64,000 nucleotides of DNA. Origin: Aaosphaeria pasadenensis. Its lineage: Eukaryota; Ascomycota; Dothideomycetes; Pleosporales. Shown here one piece after another: positions 33,224 through 48,100 of the stretch. Both the position numbers and the translations under genes were made by a program. Where the stretch lies: NCBI GenBank assembly GCA_022813625.1, contig JAKLMB010000029.1, forward strand, positions 124,001 through 188,000. The letters run 5' to 3'. Position 1 is the stretch's first letter, and every line of letters begins with the position of its first letter. The notes under the pieces were generated by a model. The model was not told the origin of the DNA. It made no database searches and worked only from the letters and a program-made list of their open reading frames with translations.

Positions 33224-34693
33224 CTACCATCCAGATGCCCTGATCCACACGTCTTTGATCTGCGAGGGATTCTCGTTGTCGCTCGAGTCTGTGACCAAGT
33301 ACCACCCATACATGGCACCCGTCACGCACGCGTGGTTAGGATATATCCGCACCGTATCACCCACCTCGAGAGGAATCTTGTCGCCTGCGGAAGTACCATC
33401 GCCATTGCCACCGTGCCACGAAAGCACCGCGTGTTCCTGGCTGATCCTCTCAACAATCAAGCGTCTCTCTGAAGGTCCTTTGGCAGCATACGATCCACGA
33501 CTAACCACACCCCATCCCGGATAGCCCTGGCAAGGCTCTCTGCCCAGCCCCAGCGTCCCCACAGCCACGAGCGCCTCAGGCTTCTCCCTCTCACCATCAT
33601 TATACACACTGATAACCTCCGCCACGACCGAAACCGCCAACTCATCCTCATGATCCCCAAGATGCGCCCTCGACCTCGTCGCCCACTGCTGCATATCCAA
33701 CACCGAATACACACCCGCATGCAACTCCAACCTTGTCCTCACCTCCAACCCGGGAACCCCCTCCCCCAACCTCCCCAACGCCTCCCTCAACCCCCTCGTC
33801 TCCTCCGTCACCCCCACCCTCCCGTCCTCAAAATTCTCAATCGCCGTAACCTGCGGCGACGCGCCCACACTAACCGTCAGCTCCCGCACCCCCTCCAACA
33901 CCCCCGCATTCCCCCTCAACGCATCCACGCACCCATCGATCTCCCCCGCAAGACTATCCATCGCCTCCTTCACACTCGACCCCGCATAGCTCAAACTACT
34001 ATGCGAATACAACCCCAGAAACACCGCCTTCCCCTCCCTCGCCAGCGCCACAATCCCGCTCAACAAGCCCCCCTTGTCTAACTCTTTCGGCGGGAGCCCC
34101 GCGCGGTGGTACCCCGTGTCGACCTTGAGGTACACGCCCACGGCGTGGTTCGTGAGGTAGTGGAAGCGGGTGATGGAGGGGAGTTGGGCGGGGTGATCGA
34201 GCATGATGGAGATGGTGGATGGGCCGAGGAGGGTGGCGAGGGAGGCGAGGCGCGGGATCTGGGAGGCGGGGATCGGGATACCGTAGAGGATGTTAAAGGG
34301 GCGGGAGGTGGTGAGGTAGGTTTGGAGGAGGGGGAGGAGGTGCTGGATTTCGGCGAGGGTGGAGACGACGAGGTTGGCTGGGGTGGTGGGGGAGGAGCCG
34401 AGTTGGAGTTGCGTGAGTTGGGTTGTCTGTGGGGTTGTGGTTAGTTATGGGATAGGTGATTGATTGGGATGGATGGGATGGTAGGGACGGACCTTGTGCG
34501 TCTTGACGTGTGCGCGGAATCCTACGCCCATGGCTTTCGTGGCGCTGAGCATCGAGTCGCAGTGCCGGCGGGCCTTGGAGATGTCGAGGGTTACGGCTGG
34601 TTTGGGCACATCGTGGAGGGATTTGCCGACGTAGAAGTCCTTGAGGTCGGACGCTGAGGGTGTTTGGCGCTGAGGAATGGTGATGGTAGACAT
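33224..34693 (-). CDS. DSD1: D-serine dehydratase (PLP- and zinc-dependent)
   Basis: Minus-strand exons 34693-34493 and 34426-33224 with a 66-nt intron give 467 residues. The N-terminal alanine-racemase-like barrel has the PLP lysine motif RAHVKTHK (residues 60-67). The C-terminal beta domain has the zinc pair in NHAC (His432, Cys434), the arrangement reported for yeast Dsd1. GYHRAGL and YSHSSLSY are other family motifs. The enzyme converts D-serine to pyruvate and ammonia; fungal members also act on D-threonine. The intron has a GTCCGT donor, weaker than its neighbours, but the join after VKTHK and the next exon start (TTQLTQLQ) are in frame and fit the family. The first 30 residues carry no targeting signal. 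Confidence 0.9.
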
Positions 34694-36112
34694 GATTTCG
34701 TGTGGTCCTTTTCTTCTTTTTGAATTTCCTTGCTCTTTCTTGGTGTTTTTCTTTCGGTTTCTTTTTTCAAAGATTTCTCGAATTGGATTGAGTGCACGTG
34801 GTCCCTTAAAACAGGCGTTGAATATCTCTTCAATCCTTTGTTACGTGAATTGAATTTCGCGATATCTAAACTCCGGATATTTCTAATGCGGACAGGCAGG
34901 AAGGAAATCGCATGTAAGACGTTGCGATCTCACAACACGTCCGTTCTGCAGCTAAATAGTGTTTTTCAAGTTATGTGTAAGTGTGATTGTGAGATGCAGC
35001 CGACGGGAAACTTTTCGAAGACGAAGTGTTGGAGGATGACTAGGCGGGTGGGGATAACTAATATGATGGAATGAAGTCCGGCGGAGATTCTTAGTCCGAT
35101 GACGTAGGAACATGTTTATAGCAGGGTCACGAAGTGATACAGTTAGTGGATGGCCTTTAGGAAATGGGGTGTTCTGTAAAATTAGATACGCGTTAGACTG
35201 TTAGCATTGGAGTAATTATGTATCATATCGTAGCATATGTACGCCGTGAAGGCATACACAGTCCTCCGTAGTCTATGTGTGTTTCATGGAGTAAGTAAGG
35301 GCGGGCCAGTGTGCACGTCTGTGATTGGCTCTTGTCAAGCCTTCTCGTCTATAACCCAATTCGGCAAGTGTTTAATTAGACGGGGAGTTTGTTAATTCAA
35401 GCTGTAACAGGTTGGGGTTCAAATCAGTGAAAATAGTGAGTTGAAATTGGGACATACAGTAATGAATCATAATGCACATATATATGACAGCCTTATGCAC
35501 ACACCATACTCACAAAAGGTATAATAGACGTGTTATTGCACGTGGATTGGTAGCCGAACCAGGTGCAAGGAGATTTAGCCGCGTACTCACGTGATCCTAT
35601 GCTGCCCCTCGAATCGGACCTTCCCGCTGTTGTGAGCTGTCAGTTGGTGTCCAACTTTGTTGTCAACAGATTCTCTGTAGGTAAATAAAAGACTTGATCT
35701 GTGAATACGAGTATGTTTCTAAACAAACTGTGCTGAAACAGACGGAAATGATCTAGAAGGATTGTTCCTTTCTTTTTTCGAAGATCTAAACGGGTTAAAC
35801 CTTAATCTCCCTCCCTCCCGAAAGGCAGATCTAATCCATCCCATCTACCCCTTGTAGGTTCGGCTGTTGCCAAGAACGCGGCAAGTTGGGTGCACGGCCG
35901 CGAATCGCGTCGACAACTTTCCGCTCGCTCGTGAGACCCTTTATCAAAGTCAACATCAACATCAACACCAACGCCATAATCTGCGCCCTGGTGTACCCTA
36001 CCGCTCCTTTCGCCCTTTATACGTCGCTAATACGTTACCCTTTCTCTGGTCCGGCACTCCAAGAGATAGGAAATACATGTTTCCCCCAGCAAACCACAAC
36101 TAAATAATAATC
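34694..36112. other. Divergent intergenic region, DSD1 and dynein
   Basis: About 1.4 kb between divergent starts. The DSD1-proximal part is pyrimidine-rich on its sense strand. The middle is AT-rich. The last 250 bases ahead of the dynein ATG are pyrimidine-rich with a caacatcaacatcaac run near 35950. ORFs of up to 114 codons have no domain signal. Confidence 0.45.
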
Positions 36113-39100
36113 ATGGAGGGTCCGTTGGCCCCAGGGGCCGCCAACGGCAGCATACGCACACCAAGCCCCACACCACCAGCTATAGATCCCCAGATTATCG
36201 TCGACTACCTTGAGAAAGTCCTCGACGTCAATCTGGGTGCTTCCGAACAGGACCTTCGAGCTCCCGGCAGCTTGCTCTCCCCTTCGAAGCTTCACGACAC
36301 CCTGCAGCGCTGCACACGATTCGCCTTGGAGACACAGACGGTCATATACGTGCTAAAGGATCGGGTCGATGAAGCACCTTTGGATGGCCTGGATGCGCCG
36401 AACGGTAAGAATACTGCTGCTGGAATCAGAGATCCGACCCATGAATATACTGACGAGAAATCGATAGGTGCATCGCCTCACTTTACATACACTCTTTCTT
36501 CCGAACTTGCATTTTCGTCCACTTGCACCGCATACCTTGTAATTACGAAGCGCCCGATACCCATAGACCCTGCGATACCCCTCAGCGCTCAAGTTCAAAT
36601 TGTTACTCTTCCCGGATATACACTTTCTAATAACAACGCTTCTACCCAAGACCCTGCCCCTTACGAGGCCATCCATACCATTCTCCAATACTCCCTCGAG
36701 GCCTATTTCGATGGATTTACCAAGAGCCAGCGAAGTCAGACGGGCACATACAGCAAGGGTGACAACGATGCTAGAACAGGTGTTTCGGCGGCCAAGAAGA
36801 AGATGGCGGAGTTGGCCCTGAGTCTCCAGCACCTTCAGCAGAATGTTGAAATCCCGGAGCTTCTCTTGCCACTCCACCCAGTCATTCAGAATGCGCTCGA
36901 CACTGCGGCGGAGAAGAACGTCAAGCCTGTACCCGAGCTTCTTCCCGCCCCGGTGCTCGCCGACAGCAGCTTTCTCAATGGTCTCCAGTCCACTGTTAAT
37001 GGGTGGATTAAGTCCATTCAGAACATCACTAAGACTTCTCGAGACGCGCACAGCGGAACCGCTACTCAGGAAATCAACTTTTGGCTTTCGATGGAGTCCA
37101 GGCTGGAGGATATCGAGGCGCAACTGAGCAGTCCCGGTGTCAAGCTCACCTTGGATGTCCTCAAGAATGCCAAACGTTTCCAGGCCACTGTCAGTTTCAG
37201 CGCCGATACTGGATTGAAGGAGACCACGGATCTCGTGCAAAAATACAACCAGCTCATGCGCGACTTCCCCTTGGACGAGCTCCTTTCCGCGACCTCCCTC
37301 CAAAAGGTCCAGGAGGCTATCCAGCAGATCTTCAGCCATATGAACAAGAAATTGCGCATTTGTCCTTACCCTGTCCGTCGTGCGCTGCCACTTGTTGAAG
37401 CGATTTCCGCTGATCTGGATTCGCGACTGCACGCTCTACTCTCTGGCCGCACCTTGATGCATATGGAGTATCCAGAGTTCCAGGCTTTGATGGACGTTGC
37501 CGAAGGCATTTGGCGAACATGGGAGGAAAACGTCAAAGAGTTCACTAATGTTGCCCGTGAAGTGACCAGACGCAGGAACGAGAAATTCATTCCCATCAAA
37601 ATCGCCGCTCGCCACCGCGAAACCGAGGAGCGCCTCAAATACATCACCACCTTCCGCAAGAACCACGAACAGCTACAGCGAACCATCGTCAATGTTCTTG
37701 GTTCGCAAACGTCTCTTTCGGCATTGTCTGATGGATCTTCGAAAGAGGCAGTCATCGTTGAGGAGATTGGTGATGTGGATGCAGTTGAGGAGGTTGCACA
37801 GGCATACGGAGCTTTGAAAGACGTGGATGTTTTGGACGTAACTCAAGAAGGCACACAATTGTTCGAGCAGGCTGAGCAAAAGTACAACGAGCGAACTTCG
37901 CGAGTAGAGAACTCCATTATTGCCAGGCTCAGAGACCGCCTCGGAACGGCAAAGACCGCCAACGAAATGTTCCGCGTTTTCTCGAAGTTCAACCCACTTT
38001 TCGTCCGCCCAAAGATTCGAGGAGCCATCTCGGAATACCAGACTCAGCTTATTGAGAATGTCAAGCAGGACATTTCTGCCCTTCACGAGCGTTTCAAGCG
38101 ACAGTACGGCAACTCCGAAGCGCACGCCATGGCGCAGCTCCGCGATTTCCCTCCCGTCTCCGGCGCTGTCATCTGGGCACGTCAGATTGAAACCCAGCTC
38201 GAGAACTACATGGGCAAGGTGGAGGATATTCTTGGGAAAGACTGGGCCTTACACGCGGAAGGACAGAAGCTTCAGGCTGAATCTAGCATGTTCAAGAAGA
38301 AGCTTGACACTCGGCCCATCTTCGAGTCATGGTTACAGGAGGTTGCGCGACGAAAACTTTCGATCTCGGGACGTCTCTTTGCCATCAACAAGAACCGTGC
38401 GGCCGGCAATGTTTTGGAGCTCAATGTCAACTTCGATGCTCAGGTTATTGCCCTCTTCAAGGAAGTTCGCAACTTGACGTGGCGCGGATACCAAGTGCCA
38501 CATGGAATCAACAACATCTCGAAGGAGGCGAAACGGGTGTATCCTTATGCTGTCAGCCTAATGGAGAGTGTGCGGACATACACTCAGACTGTGCGGTCAA
38601 TCAATGAGATGACAGGAGTATCACTCCTGCTTAACGGTTACCTCAATGATGTCCAAAGCCTTGTTGGAAAGGGTGTGCCTCTCAAGTGGGAATCCTTCGT
38701 CCATGCCTACGATCTCCATATTCGCCAATCTACATTCCCTACGGGCTCAGCAGGAAATGTCCGGAGCGAAAGCAAACACGTTCAATTTGTTCGAGAATTT
38801 GCTGCGGCAACATCCCTTCTCCAGACCAAGGTTGCTACACTCGTCACTATCAACGCCAGTGTTGAGAAAGCTCTGAAAGATCTCGAGACCTGCCCTTACA
38901 CCACAGAGGCCTTCCGACAAAACCTCGAAGTCATCCAGCGTTCCGTGGATCAGCTTAATCTCGAGAACTATTCCAATCTTTCGTCCTGGGTCTCCGTCAT
39001 GAACGCGCGCATCGAAGTGATTCTACTAGTGCGCCTGTCCCGCGCGATCTCTCAATGGATCGAAGTCTTCACGAATGACGAAGACCAGGAAGAAGACCGA

Positions 39101-42100
39101 CGACCCGTCAGCCAACCAGCGCCTGCAGAACATTCTGAAGAGAAGCCCACGTTGTCTAAGATCCGATTGGACATCACCATGAAGAATCAAGTCATTTTCC
39201 TTAGTCCACCAATTGAATTTGCTCGCGCGAACTGGCTCGAACAGCTCCAGCAATGGTTGGCTGTCATCTGCACACTGCAAAAGGTGAAGGCTTCCCGTTA
39301 TGAGATGCGCATCGAAGCTGCCGAAGATGCATCCTTGACCCAATTTTCGGATCTCCCTAGCCGTTGCACGGACTCGCTCATGCAGGTCTATGGAGCCGTC
39401 GAAGGCAAGATCCGAGAGATCTCCACTTATGTCGATGAGTGGCTGCAGTTCCAGTCTCTTTGGGACCTTCAATCAGAGAAAGTCTACGAGATCCTTGGGG
39501 AGGATCTTTCTCGTTGGCTGCAACTTCTCCAAGAAATTCGCAAAGCCCGTCAAACTTTCGACAACTCTGATATCAGCCGTCGCTTCGGATACGTTACGGT
39601 CGACTACGAGCAGGTGCAGGTCAAGGTCAACGCCAAGTACGATCAATGGCAGCAAGAGATCTTGCTCAAGTTCGCCAGCAGGCTCGGTCAGCGTATGTCC
39701 GAACTTTACGTCGAGATTGAGAAAGCACGTAAAGACTTGGAAATCCAGACTCTCGAAGCTTCTTCCACAGCCCATGCAGTCTCCTTCATCACAACCGTCC
39801 AACAATGTAGGAGAAAGGTTGAAACGTGGAGGCCGGAGGTGGAAACCTTCCGCCAGGGTCAGGCCGCACTCGGTCGCCAGCGATACCACTTCCCATCTGA
39901 CTGGCTGCACATTGACCAGATCGATCACGAGTGGCTGACACTGAACGAGGTTCTTGAGCGCAAGACCAAGATCGCGAATGATCAACAAGACGCTCTGCGC
40001 GCTAAGATTCTCGCCGAAGACAAGATTGTAAACCAGAAGATTGCCGATATTACTGCACAATGGTCACAGGAGAAGCCTGTCGCCGGAAGCATTGCTCCCA
40101 AAGATGCGTCGGCAACATTGGCGACATTCGATTCAAAGCTCAACCAGCTCCAAACCGAATCAGAGAACATCTCCAAAGCGAAGGAAGCCCTTGAACTACC
40201 ACCTTCACCCGACAATGGTCTTTCAGCGCTCCTCGAAGAAGTGCAGGACTTCAAGTCTGTTTGGGCCTCATTGACCACCATCTGGGACAGCATCGATACT
40301 CTCAGAGACACCCTGTGGACTAGCATCCAGCCTCGAAAACTCCGTGGTCATTTGGACAACCTGATCAAGATGACAAAGGACATGCCCAGCCGCATGCGAC
40401 AATATGCAGCGTTTGAATACGTACAGAACACTTTGAAGCAACTTCTTAAAGTGAATCCCCTACTTGGCGAACTTCGATCTGACGCTTTCCGAGAGCGTCA
40501 TTGGGTCAGAATCTTCAAGCAACTCAAGCCGAACAAACGCTACTCTGCTACTTCCATGACCCTCGGCGATGTGTGGGACCTCCAACTAGGACCAAGTGAG
40601 GTCATTATTCGAGACGTCATTACTCAAGCGCAGGGTGAGATGGCACTTGAAGAGTTCTTGAAGCAAGTGCGTGACACTTGGCAAAACTATGCACTTGAGC
40701 TTGTCAACTACCAGAACAAGTGTCGCCTTATCCGTGGCTGGGATGATCTCTTCGCCAAGTGCAGCGAGAACCTCAATTCATTGCAAGCCATGCGACACTC
40801 GCCATACTACAAGGAGTTCGAGGAAGAAGCCTCCGCCTGGGAGGAGAAGCTCAATCGTGTACACGTTCTCTTCGATGTCTGGATCGATGTTCAACGCCAA
40901 TGGGTCTACCTCGAGGGTGTGTTCACTGGCAACGCCGATATCAAGCATTTGCTGCCCATGGAATCTTCCCGCTTCCAGAACATCAATTCCGAATTCCTGT
41001 CTGTCATGAAGAAGGTTTCGAGACAACCTTTCGTTCTCGAAGTTCTCAATATCTCCGGTGTGCAGAAGTCCCTGGAACGTCTTGCTGAGCTGTTGAATAA
41101 GATCCAGAAGGCTTTGGGAGAATATCTCGAGCGGGAGCGTGTTTCATTCCCTCGCTTCTATTTCGTCGGTGACGAGGATTTGCTTGAAATCATTGGTAAC
41201 AGCAATGACACGCTTCGCATCGCCAAGCACTTGAGGAAAATGTTTGCTGGTATTTCCGGGTTGATCACTGATGAAGATGGTATCATCCAAGGTTTCACCT
41301 CAAAGGAGGGCGAGGAGGTCATGCTCCGCAAAGAAGTCAATCTCGTCAAGACTCCAAGAATCAACGAATGGCTCGGCGCCCTCGAACTGAACATGAAGAC
41401 AACGCTGGCCGAGTTGACTATCGAGGCTTATCAAGAATTCCAAGAGCTCATGGCCGCTGATGCAATGGATTCAGAGGCGTTCAATGCATACATCGCAAAA
41501 TACCCCGCGCAAATCGTTGTCCTTGGAACTCAGGTTGCCTGGACACACTCCGTCGAGAAGTCTTTGGCTGAGGGAGGAGCATCTCTGCCGCAGCTCTATG
41601 AGAAGCAAGTAGATACTCTCAGAATGCTTGCAACTGCAGTTCTGGGTGACCTCGGACCCATTCAGCGAAAGAAATGCGAGGCTTTGATCACCGAGTTTGT
41701 CCACCAACGCGATCTCATTCAGAAGCTAGAGAAGGCCGAAGCACAATCAACGACACATCCCCTCTGGCTACTCTCTATGCGTTACGTGTATGAGCCGGAA
41801 AGGGACCTGCTGCAGCGCATCAAGATCAAGATGGCCAACTCCACTCTCGATTACGGTTTCGAATATCTCGGAGTTGCAGAGCGTCTCGTTCGAACACCAC
41901 TGACCGATCGCTGTTTCCTTACTCTTACGCAGGCACTTTGCCAACGACTTGGAGGTTCTCCCTATGGACCTGCCGGTACTGGAAAGACCGAATCCGTCAA
42001 GGCTCTTGGTCTTCAGCTTGGTCGCTTCACCCTTGTTTTCTGTTGCGACGACACATTCGATTTCCAGGCCATGGGACGTATCTTCCTTGGTATCTGCCAG

Positions 42101-45100
42101 GTCGGTGCTTGGGGTTGTTTCGATGAGTTCAATCGTCTTGAAGAGCGCATCCTTTCAGCCGTGTCTCAACAAGTTCAGAACATCCAACTTGGTCTCAGGA
42201 AGGGTGCTGAAGACGAGAACTCGCAAATTGAATTGATCGGTCGCCAACTCAGAGTCAACGGCAACACCGGTATTTTCATCACGATGAACCCTGGATATGC
42301 TGGTCGTTCCAACTTGCCCGACAATCTGAAGAAGCTCTTCCGAAGCGTGGCTATGTCCAAGCCCGACAAGGAACTCATCGCCGAAGTCATGTTGTACTCC
42401 CAGGGTTTCGGGCGCGCAAAGGAACTGTCTAAGCAAGTCGTGCCCTTCTTTGACAAGTGTTCTGCTGGCCTTTCAAAGCAAGCTCATTACGACTTTGGTC
42501 TTCGTGCCCTGAAGAGCGTCTTGGTCAGCTCCGGTGGACTGAAGCGTGCTCGCATTGCATCGACCGATTCTGCTTCCGAAGCAGACGAGCGGATCATGGA
42601 ACCTCAAATCATCGTGCAGAGTCTGCGCGAGACTATCTCTCCTAAGTTGATCCGAGCCGACGCCGAGGTCATGAAAACAATCGAAGGCGAGGCTTTCCCT
42701 GGTGTGGAGTACGTTCCTGCTCCTCTTGACAAGCTCCAGGACGCCATCCGTAAATCTGCAGAGGAGTCCAAGTTCGTCGTTACCGACGCTTGGATGACGA
42801 AGATCCTACAGCTCTACCAGATCCAAAACTTGCACCACGGTGTCATGATGGTCGGTTCTTCTGGTTCTGGTAAATCCGCGGCCTGGAAGACTTTGCTTTC
42901 AGCTCTCCAGGCAGTCGAAGGCGTAGAAGGCGTCTGCCACGTCATTGATCCCAAGGTCATGTCCAAGGAGGAATTGTACGGTAGTTTGGACAGCACTACC
43001 CGTGAATGGACCGATGGTCTCTTCACCAGCATTCTGCGTAAGATTGTCGACAATCTTCGTGGCGAGGATAGCAAGCGTCACTGGATCGTATTCGATGGTG
43101 ACGTTGATCCGGAATGGGTTGAGAACTTGAACAGTGTACTCGACGACAACAAACTTCTCACGCTACCTAATGGTGAACGTCTCAATCTCCCACCGAATGT
43201 GCGCATCATGTTCGAAGTCGAAACCCTCAAGTATGCGACGCTCGCTACCGTCTCTCGTTGCGGTATGGTCTGGTTCAGCGACGACACTGTAGAGGTCGAC
43301 ATGATGATCGCCAACTACATCCAGAACCTCCGAACGGTGCCTTTCGACGACATCGAGGATGATTCGGTTGCGCCCGGCCAGCTTTCCCAGAAGACACTCC
43401 AAGTCCAAGGTCTCATCGCCGAGTTCTTGCAAATCAAGCTCACTCAAGATCGCTTCATTGAGAAAGCGCTCAGTCTGGCAAGAAAGTTCCAGCATATCAT
43501 GGAGTACACCGATATTCGTGCCCTCAACACACTCTTCTCGCTATTGAATAAAGCGTGCCGCAATGTACTCGAATACAATGTCCAGCACCAGGATTTCCCT
43601 CTCGAGGACGAGAAGATGGAGGCTTACCTATCCAAGAAACTTCTTGTCGCTTTGGTCTGGGCACTTGTCGGTGACTGCCCTCTGTCTGAACGCAAGAAGT
43701 TTGGTGATCAGATCGTGGGTCTTACTGATGTCGAACTCCCACCTTTGACTGAGAGCTCTTCGCTCATTGACTATGACGTCAAGCCCGACAAAGCAGACTG
43801 GTCTCTCTGGCAAAATGAGGTACCGAACATGGAAGTCAACACTCACTCTATCATCCAAACCGATGTGGTCATTCCCACCCTCGATACTGTCCGTCATGAG
43901 GATGTTCTATACTCTTGGCTCGCCGAGCACAAGCCTCTGTTGCTCTGTGGTCCTCCTGGTTCCGGTAAAACTATGACTTTGTTCAGCGCTCTCCGTAAGC
44001 TACCTAATATGCAGGTCGTCGGCCTCAATTTCTCCAGCGCGACAACGCCGGATCTGCTCATCAAGACATTCGAGCAGTACTGCGAATACAAGAAGACCCT
44101 CAACGGCGTCCAGCTCACGCCTACCCAAATCGGTCGATGGCTCATCATTTTCTGCGATGAAATCAACTTGCCCGCTCCTGATCACTACGGTACACAACGC
44201 GCCATCTCGTTCTTACGCCAACTTGTGGAACAGAATGGATTCTGGAGGACTTCTGACAAGACCTGGGTTACCTTGGACCGTATTCAGTTCGTTGGTGCTT
44301 GTAACCCTCCCACCGACGCTGGTCGTACTCCGATGGCATTGCGATTCCTCCGCCATTCTCCATTGATCATGGTCGATTACCCTGGAGAGCAGTCTCTATT
44401 GCAAATCTACGGTACCTTCAACTCTGCTGTACTCAAGATCATTCCAACACTGCGGGGTTATTCAGATGCATTGACCAAGGCTATGGTACAACTTTACCTG
44501 GAATCACAGAAACGATTCACTCCGGATATCCAGCCACACTACGTGTACTCACCACGTGAATTGACAAGATGGGTGCGTGGTGTGTATGAAGCACTCAGAC
44601 CACTTGAGACGTTGCCTGTTGAGGGCTTGGTCCGTATCTGGGCCCACGAAGCCCTGCGCCTATTCCAGGATCGTCTCATTGCCGAAGACGAGCGCAAGTG
44701 GACCGAAGAGTGCGTCAACCGTGTGGCGCTTGAGCACTTCCCGACCATCGACCAAGACAAGGCGCTCGGTGGCCCCATCCTCTTCTCTAACTGGCTTTCC
44801 AAGAACTACGTGCCAGTTGAGCGCGACCAGTTGCGAGATTTCGTCAAGGCTCGTCTGCGAACCTTTTGCGAGGAAGAAGTCGATGTGCCACTTATCCTTT
44901 TCAACGACGTTCTCGAGCATGTTCTCCGCATCGATCGTGTCTTCCGTCAACCTCAAGGTCATCTTATCCTTATTGGTGTCAGTGGCAGTGGCAAGACAAC
45001 TCTGTCTCGTTTCGTTGCTTGGATGAACGGTCTGAAGGTGTACCAGATCAAGGTGCACGGCAAATACTCCGGCGAGGATTTCGATGAGGATCTGAGGAAC

Positions 45101-48100
45101 GTCCTTCGACGATGTGGCTGCAAGGGAGAGAAGATCTGCTTCATTATGGACGAAGCTAATGTTCTCGACTCTGGTTTCTTGGAACGCATGAACACGCTAC
45201 TTGCCAATGCCGAAGTCCCTGGTCTTTTCGAAGGCGACGAATATGCGTCTTTGATGACGGCGATTAAGGAAGGTGCGCAGCGACAAGGCACAATCCTGGA
45301 CTCGCAAGAAGAGCTCTACAAATGGTTCACTGAGCAGATTGTGAAGAACCTCCACGTTGTATTCACCATGAATCCTCCAGAGGAAGGCCTCTCCTCCAAG
45401 GCTGCAACCAGTCCTGCCTTGTTCAATCGTTGCGTGCTCAACTGGTTCGGAGACTGGTCGGATCAGGCTTTGTACCAGGTTGGATCTGAGCTGACAACAT
45501 CGGTGGATCTTGACCGACCCAACTACAGCGCTCCTGATAGCATTCCTGTCGCGTACCGCGGATTGAGCCTGCCGCCAACGCATCGCGAGTCGGTTGTGAA
45601 TGCAATGGTTTACGTCCATCATTCGCTGCACGCGTTCAATGCCCGCTTGCTCAAGCAGCAGAATAAGAAGACTTACCTCACGCCCCGCCACTTCTTGGAC
45701 TTCGTTGCGCAATACGTCAAGCTGTACAACGAGAAGCGGGAAGATCTTGAGGAACAGCAACGCCATCTTAACGTCGGTCTCGAGAAGCTTCGCGAGACTG
45801 TGGAGAAGGTCAGAGATCTTCGCGTGAGTTTGGCTGACAAGAAGACACAGCTTGAAAAGAAGGATGCGGAGGCCAACGAGAAGCTGCAACGAATGTTGAA
45901 GGACCAGCAAGCGGCTGAGCAGAAGAAGACAAACTCGCTCCAGATCCAGGAGCAGCTCGCCGTTGCCGAGAAGGAGATTGCATCCCGCCGGGATGTCGTC
46001 ATGCACGATCTCGCGGCCGCCGAACCCGCCGTGCTCGAAGCCCAGAAGAGTGTCCAGAACATCAAACGTCAACATCTCACTGAAGTCCGTTCTATGCAGA
46101 ACCCGCCTTCTGGTGTCAAGCTGGCTCTAGAGGCTGTTTGCACGCTCCTCGGCCACAAGATCGATAGTTGGAAGACCATTGTTTCCATCATCAGGCGTGA
46201 TGACTTCATCGCCAGCATCGTGCAGTTTAATAACGAGAGGCAGATGACGGCCGCTCTTCGGAAGAGAATGCGCAATGATTATCTTTCGAAGGAGGACTTC
46301 ACATTCGAGAAGGTCAACCGTGCATCCAAGGCTTGCGGTCCCCTCGTCCAATGGGCCGAAGCCCAGGTTAATTACTCCGACATCCTCGACCGTGTTGGAC
46401 CATTACGCGCTGAAGTCGATGAGCTCGAGAGCAAGGCGCAGGCCACCAAGGACCAGGCCAAGGAGACTGAGATTGAGATTTTGAATTTGGAGGAGAGTAT
46501 CGCGCGATACAAGGACGAATATGCGGCTTTGATCAGAGAGACCGAGGCCATCAAGTCGCAGATGACAACTGTGCAGTTCAAGGTCGACCGCAGTGTTCGT
46601 CTTTTGGACAGTCTTTCGTCCGAGCGAGGACGTTGGGAGGAGAGCAGCAAGTCTTTCGATTCTCAGATCGACACTATCGTTGGTGACGTGCTGGTTGCCG
46701 CGGCTTTCATGGCATATGGTGGTTACTACGACCAACAGTACAGGAAGACTATGACCGAAGATTGGTATCACCACCTCTCGCTTTCTGGTATCAGTTTCAA
46801 GACGCCAAACCCTATCACCGAATATCTCTCTACCGCCGACGAGAGATTGTCATGGCAGCACAATTCTTTGCCTGTGGATGACCTCTGCACGGAGAATGCC
46901 ATCGTCTTGAAGAGATTCAACCGCTACCCCTTGATCATCGATCCTTCCGGCCGCGTGACCGACTTCTTGCAGAACGAATGCAAGGATCGCAGACTCACGG
47001 TTACCAGCTTCCTGGACGACTCTTTCACCAAGCAACTCGAGAGTTCGTTGCGATTCGGAAACCCAATTTTGATCCAGGATGCCGAACATCTGGACCCGAT
47101 CCTCAACCACGTTCTCAACAAAGAGTACCAGAAGACTGGTGGTCGTGTGCTCATCCAGCTCGGAAAGCAGGAAATCGATTTCTCCCCGTCGTTCAAGCTT
47201 TACCTGTCCACGCGCGACCCGTCGGCCAACTTTGCGCCTGATATCTGCAGTCGAACTACGTTTGTCAATTTCACGGTTACACAGAGCAGTCTGCAGACTC
47301 AAACGCTCAATGAGGTGCTCAAGTCTGAACGACCGGATGTCGACGACCGACGATCGAACCTCATCAAGATGCAAGGAGAGTTCAGTGTGCATCTACGACA
47401 GCTGGAGAAGCGTCTTCTTCAAGCGCTCAACGAGTCTCGCGGCAACATTCTCGATGACGATCGTGTCATCGAGACACTCGAGACTTTGAAGAAGGAAGCT
47501 GCAGAGATCTCAGCCAAGGTGTCTGAAACTGCTGGCGTCATGACGGAGGTCGAGAACATCACCAAGGAATACACGGTCATTGCCCGATCGTGCTCGGCCA
47601 TCTTCGCCGTCTTGGAGCAGCTGCATCATCTCAATCACTTCTACCAGTTCTCGCTGCAGTACTTCACGCAGATCTTCGACACCGTGCTTCGCAAGATTCA
47701 GAATTCGGGCACGACTGGCCATGCTGCGCGTATTGAGCAGATTCTGAGCGAGCTCTTTGTCGATACTTACCGTCGTACTTCGCTTTCGCTGCTTCAGAAG
47801 GATCGTGTCACGCTTGCGATGCTTTTGGTCCAGGCGGCTCCTTACAAGATGGATAAGACGCTCATTGACACTATCCTGGACAAGGATCTCGAGGCCGTTG
47901 ATGTCTCGACCCAGACTGAGCGCAAGGACGAGGCTATGGCACGTGCTGCTAAGTTGCCGATCTTCAAGACTGACCTCGAGAAGGTTGACGGTGCTGCTTG
48001 GGACGCGTTCCTGTCTGAGGAGCTTGCAGAGCGACACGTGCCTCAGGCCTGGCCTGAAGATCTTCCCAAGTTCGATCAGCATCTTCGCTCTCTGGTGCTT